From contig JABFSY010000428.1 in the NCBI GenBank assembly GCA_013140395.1, forward strand, positions 1 to 15,729: a stretch of 15,729 nt of DNA, in the 5' to 3' direction. Every line of letters begins with the position of its first letter. The stretch's first letter is position 1. Shown here in pieces: positions 15,424-15,729 of this stretch. Under the pieces are notes generated by a model. That model was not told where the DNA came from. It did not search any database and saw nothing but the letters and a program-made list of their open reading frames with translations. The DNA comes from Cyclobacteriaceae bacterium. GTDB taxonomy: Bacteria; Bacteroidota; Bacteroidia; Cytophagales; Cyclobacteriaceae. The translations under genes and the position numbers were made by a program.

Positions 15424-15442
15424 TTCGCCAAGATACGAAGTG
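15421..15442 (-). promoter_or_regulatory. Inverted repeat covering the DUF2279 GTG start
   Basis: CACTTCG (15421-15427) and CGAAGTG (15436-15442) are perfect 7-bp inverted copies with an 8-base loop. On the minus-strand mRNA the GTG start codon lies in the 3' arm, so folding would hide it. It could equally be a DNA operator in the divergent 69-bp gap. Confidence 0.4.
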
Positions 15443-15467
15443 TGGCAAGTAAGCGCTGATTATTTTT

Positions 15468-15475
15468 TACTTTTG
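15468..15475 (+). promoter_or_regulatory. Possible -7 element of the GH20 gene
   Basis: TACTTTTG, an exact TAnnTTTG match, 17 bp before the ATG at 15493, the same distance as in the DUF4783 gene. No clear -33 TTG at the expected spacing. Confidence 0.4.
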
Positions 15476-15492
15476 AAGATTGTAAATATTTT

Positions 15493-15729
15493 ATGAGCCG
15501 ACTAGTTTATTTGATATTGAGCGGAATGGTAATCCTTTCCTGTAACCGAGAAAACCAACCACCTCTGCATTCTTTGCCCCTTATACCGTTACCCACAGAA
15601 GTAAAATCTTCATCGGGAAGTTTTGAACTAGTGGATAAAACAGTCGTCTCTATTCCAGTGGCAAGTGCCGAATGGGAACATATCGCGAAGTCATTGATTT
15701 ATGTGCTTGAGCCGGCCACTGGGTTTGCT
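15493..15729 (+). CDS. N-terminus of a GH20 beta-N-acetylhexosaminidase lipoprotein (partial)
   Basis: Open from ATG 15493 to the window end (79 codons, no stop). Residues 1-17 (MSRLVYLILSGMVILSC) form a lipoprotein signal with Cys17 after ILS. The mature start, LPLIPLPTEVKSSSGSFEL followed by the VVSIP strand and AEWEHIAKSLIYVLEPATGFA (given here only in part), fits the small alpha/beta domain (GH20b) that precedes the catalytic barrel of family 20 hexosaminidases: the IPLPTEV entry, a GSF strand, and a helix before a TG. The catalytic DE pair lies beyond the window, so enzyme activity is inferred from family only. It would release terminal GlcNAc/GalNAc from glycans at the outer membrane or periplasm. 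Confidence 0.7.
   Translation, partial: MSRLVYLILSGMVILSCNRENQPPLHSLPLIPLPTEVKSSSGSFELVDKTVVSIPVASAEWEHIAKSLIYVLEPATGFA

Overview
The window looks like chromosomal DNA of a Bacteroidota species, most likely from the Cytophagales. Three things support this: families typical of that phylum (a DUF4783-nadC pair, a LETM1-related/TerB-like protein, a Gly-Met-Glu-Tyr-Pro type M1 peptidase, DUF2279, a GH20 lipoprotein); no clear Shine-Dalgarno sequences; and several TAnnTTTG motifs, the Bacteroidota -7 element, upstream of genes. I see no rRNA, tRNA or CRISPR array. Coding density is very high; the longest gene-free gap is about 180 bp.

Left edge (1-373): the first ~121 bases look like the end of an insertion sequence, finishing in an IS-type terminal inverted repeat. 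Immediately after it, homology to the C-terminus of a MutS-family ATPase begins, so this gene appears to have been cut by the insertion and survives as a remnant. Minus-strand block (403-3455), in transcription order: a secreted DUF4783 protein overlapping nadC (NAD synthesis) by 4 bp, then a YcxB-like membrane protein, a secreted RidA-like protein and a DoxX-like membrane protein.

Plus-strand block (3615-9143): gpmI (glycolysis), an unrecognised lipoprotein, an MsbA-type ABC exporter and a Fur-family metalloregulator, all closely spaced. After a 162-bp gap comes a TerC/Alx-family membrane protein. That gap holds a -7 motif flanked by two TTGAT/ATCAA dyads, which look like operators. The terC stop codon directly abuts the stop codon of the converging LETM1-related gene.

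Minus-strand block (9144-14424), in transcription order: an M1 metallopeptidase, then purK-purE (4-bp overlap; AIR to CAIR in purine synthesis), then the LETM1/TerB-like gene. A 92-bp repeat-rich spacer separates the peptidase from purK. Right edge: a minus-strand DUF2279 membrane protein diverges from the start of a GH20 hexosaminidase lipoprotein that runs off the window.

Most of the window is housekeeping. I found no clear new multi-gene system. The parts most worth a second look are the IS/mutS junction, the terC control region with its Fur-family neighbour, the LETM1/TerB-like gene converging on terC, and a hairpin covering the GTG start of the DUF2279 gene.
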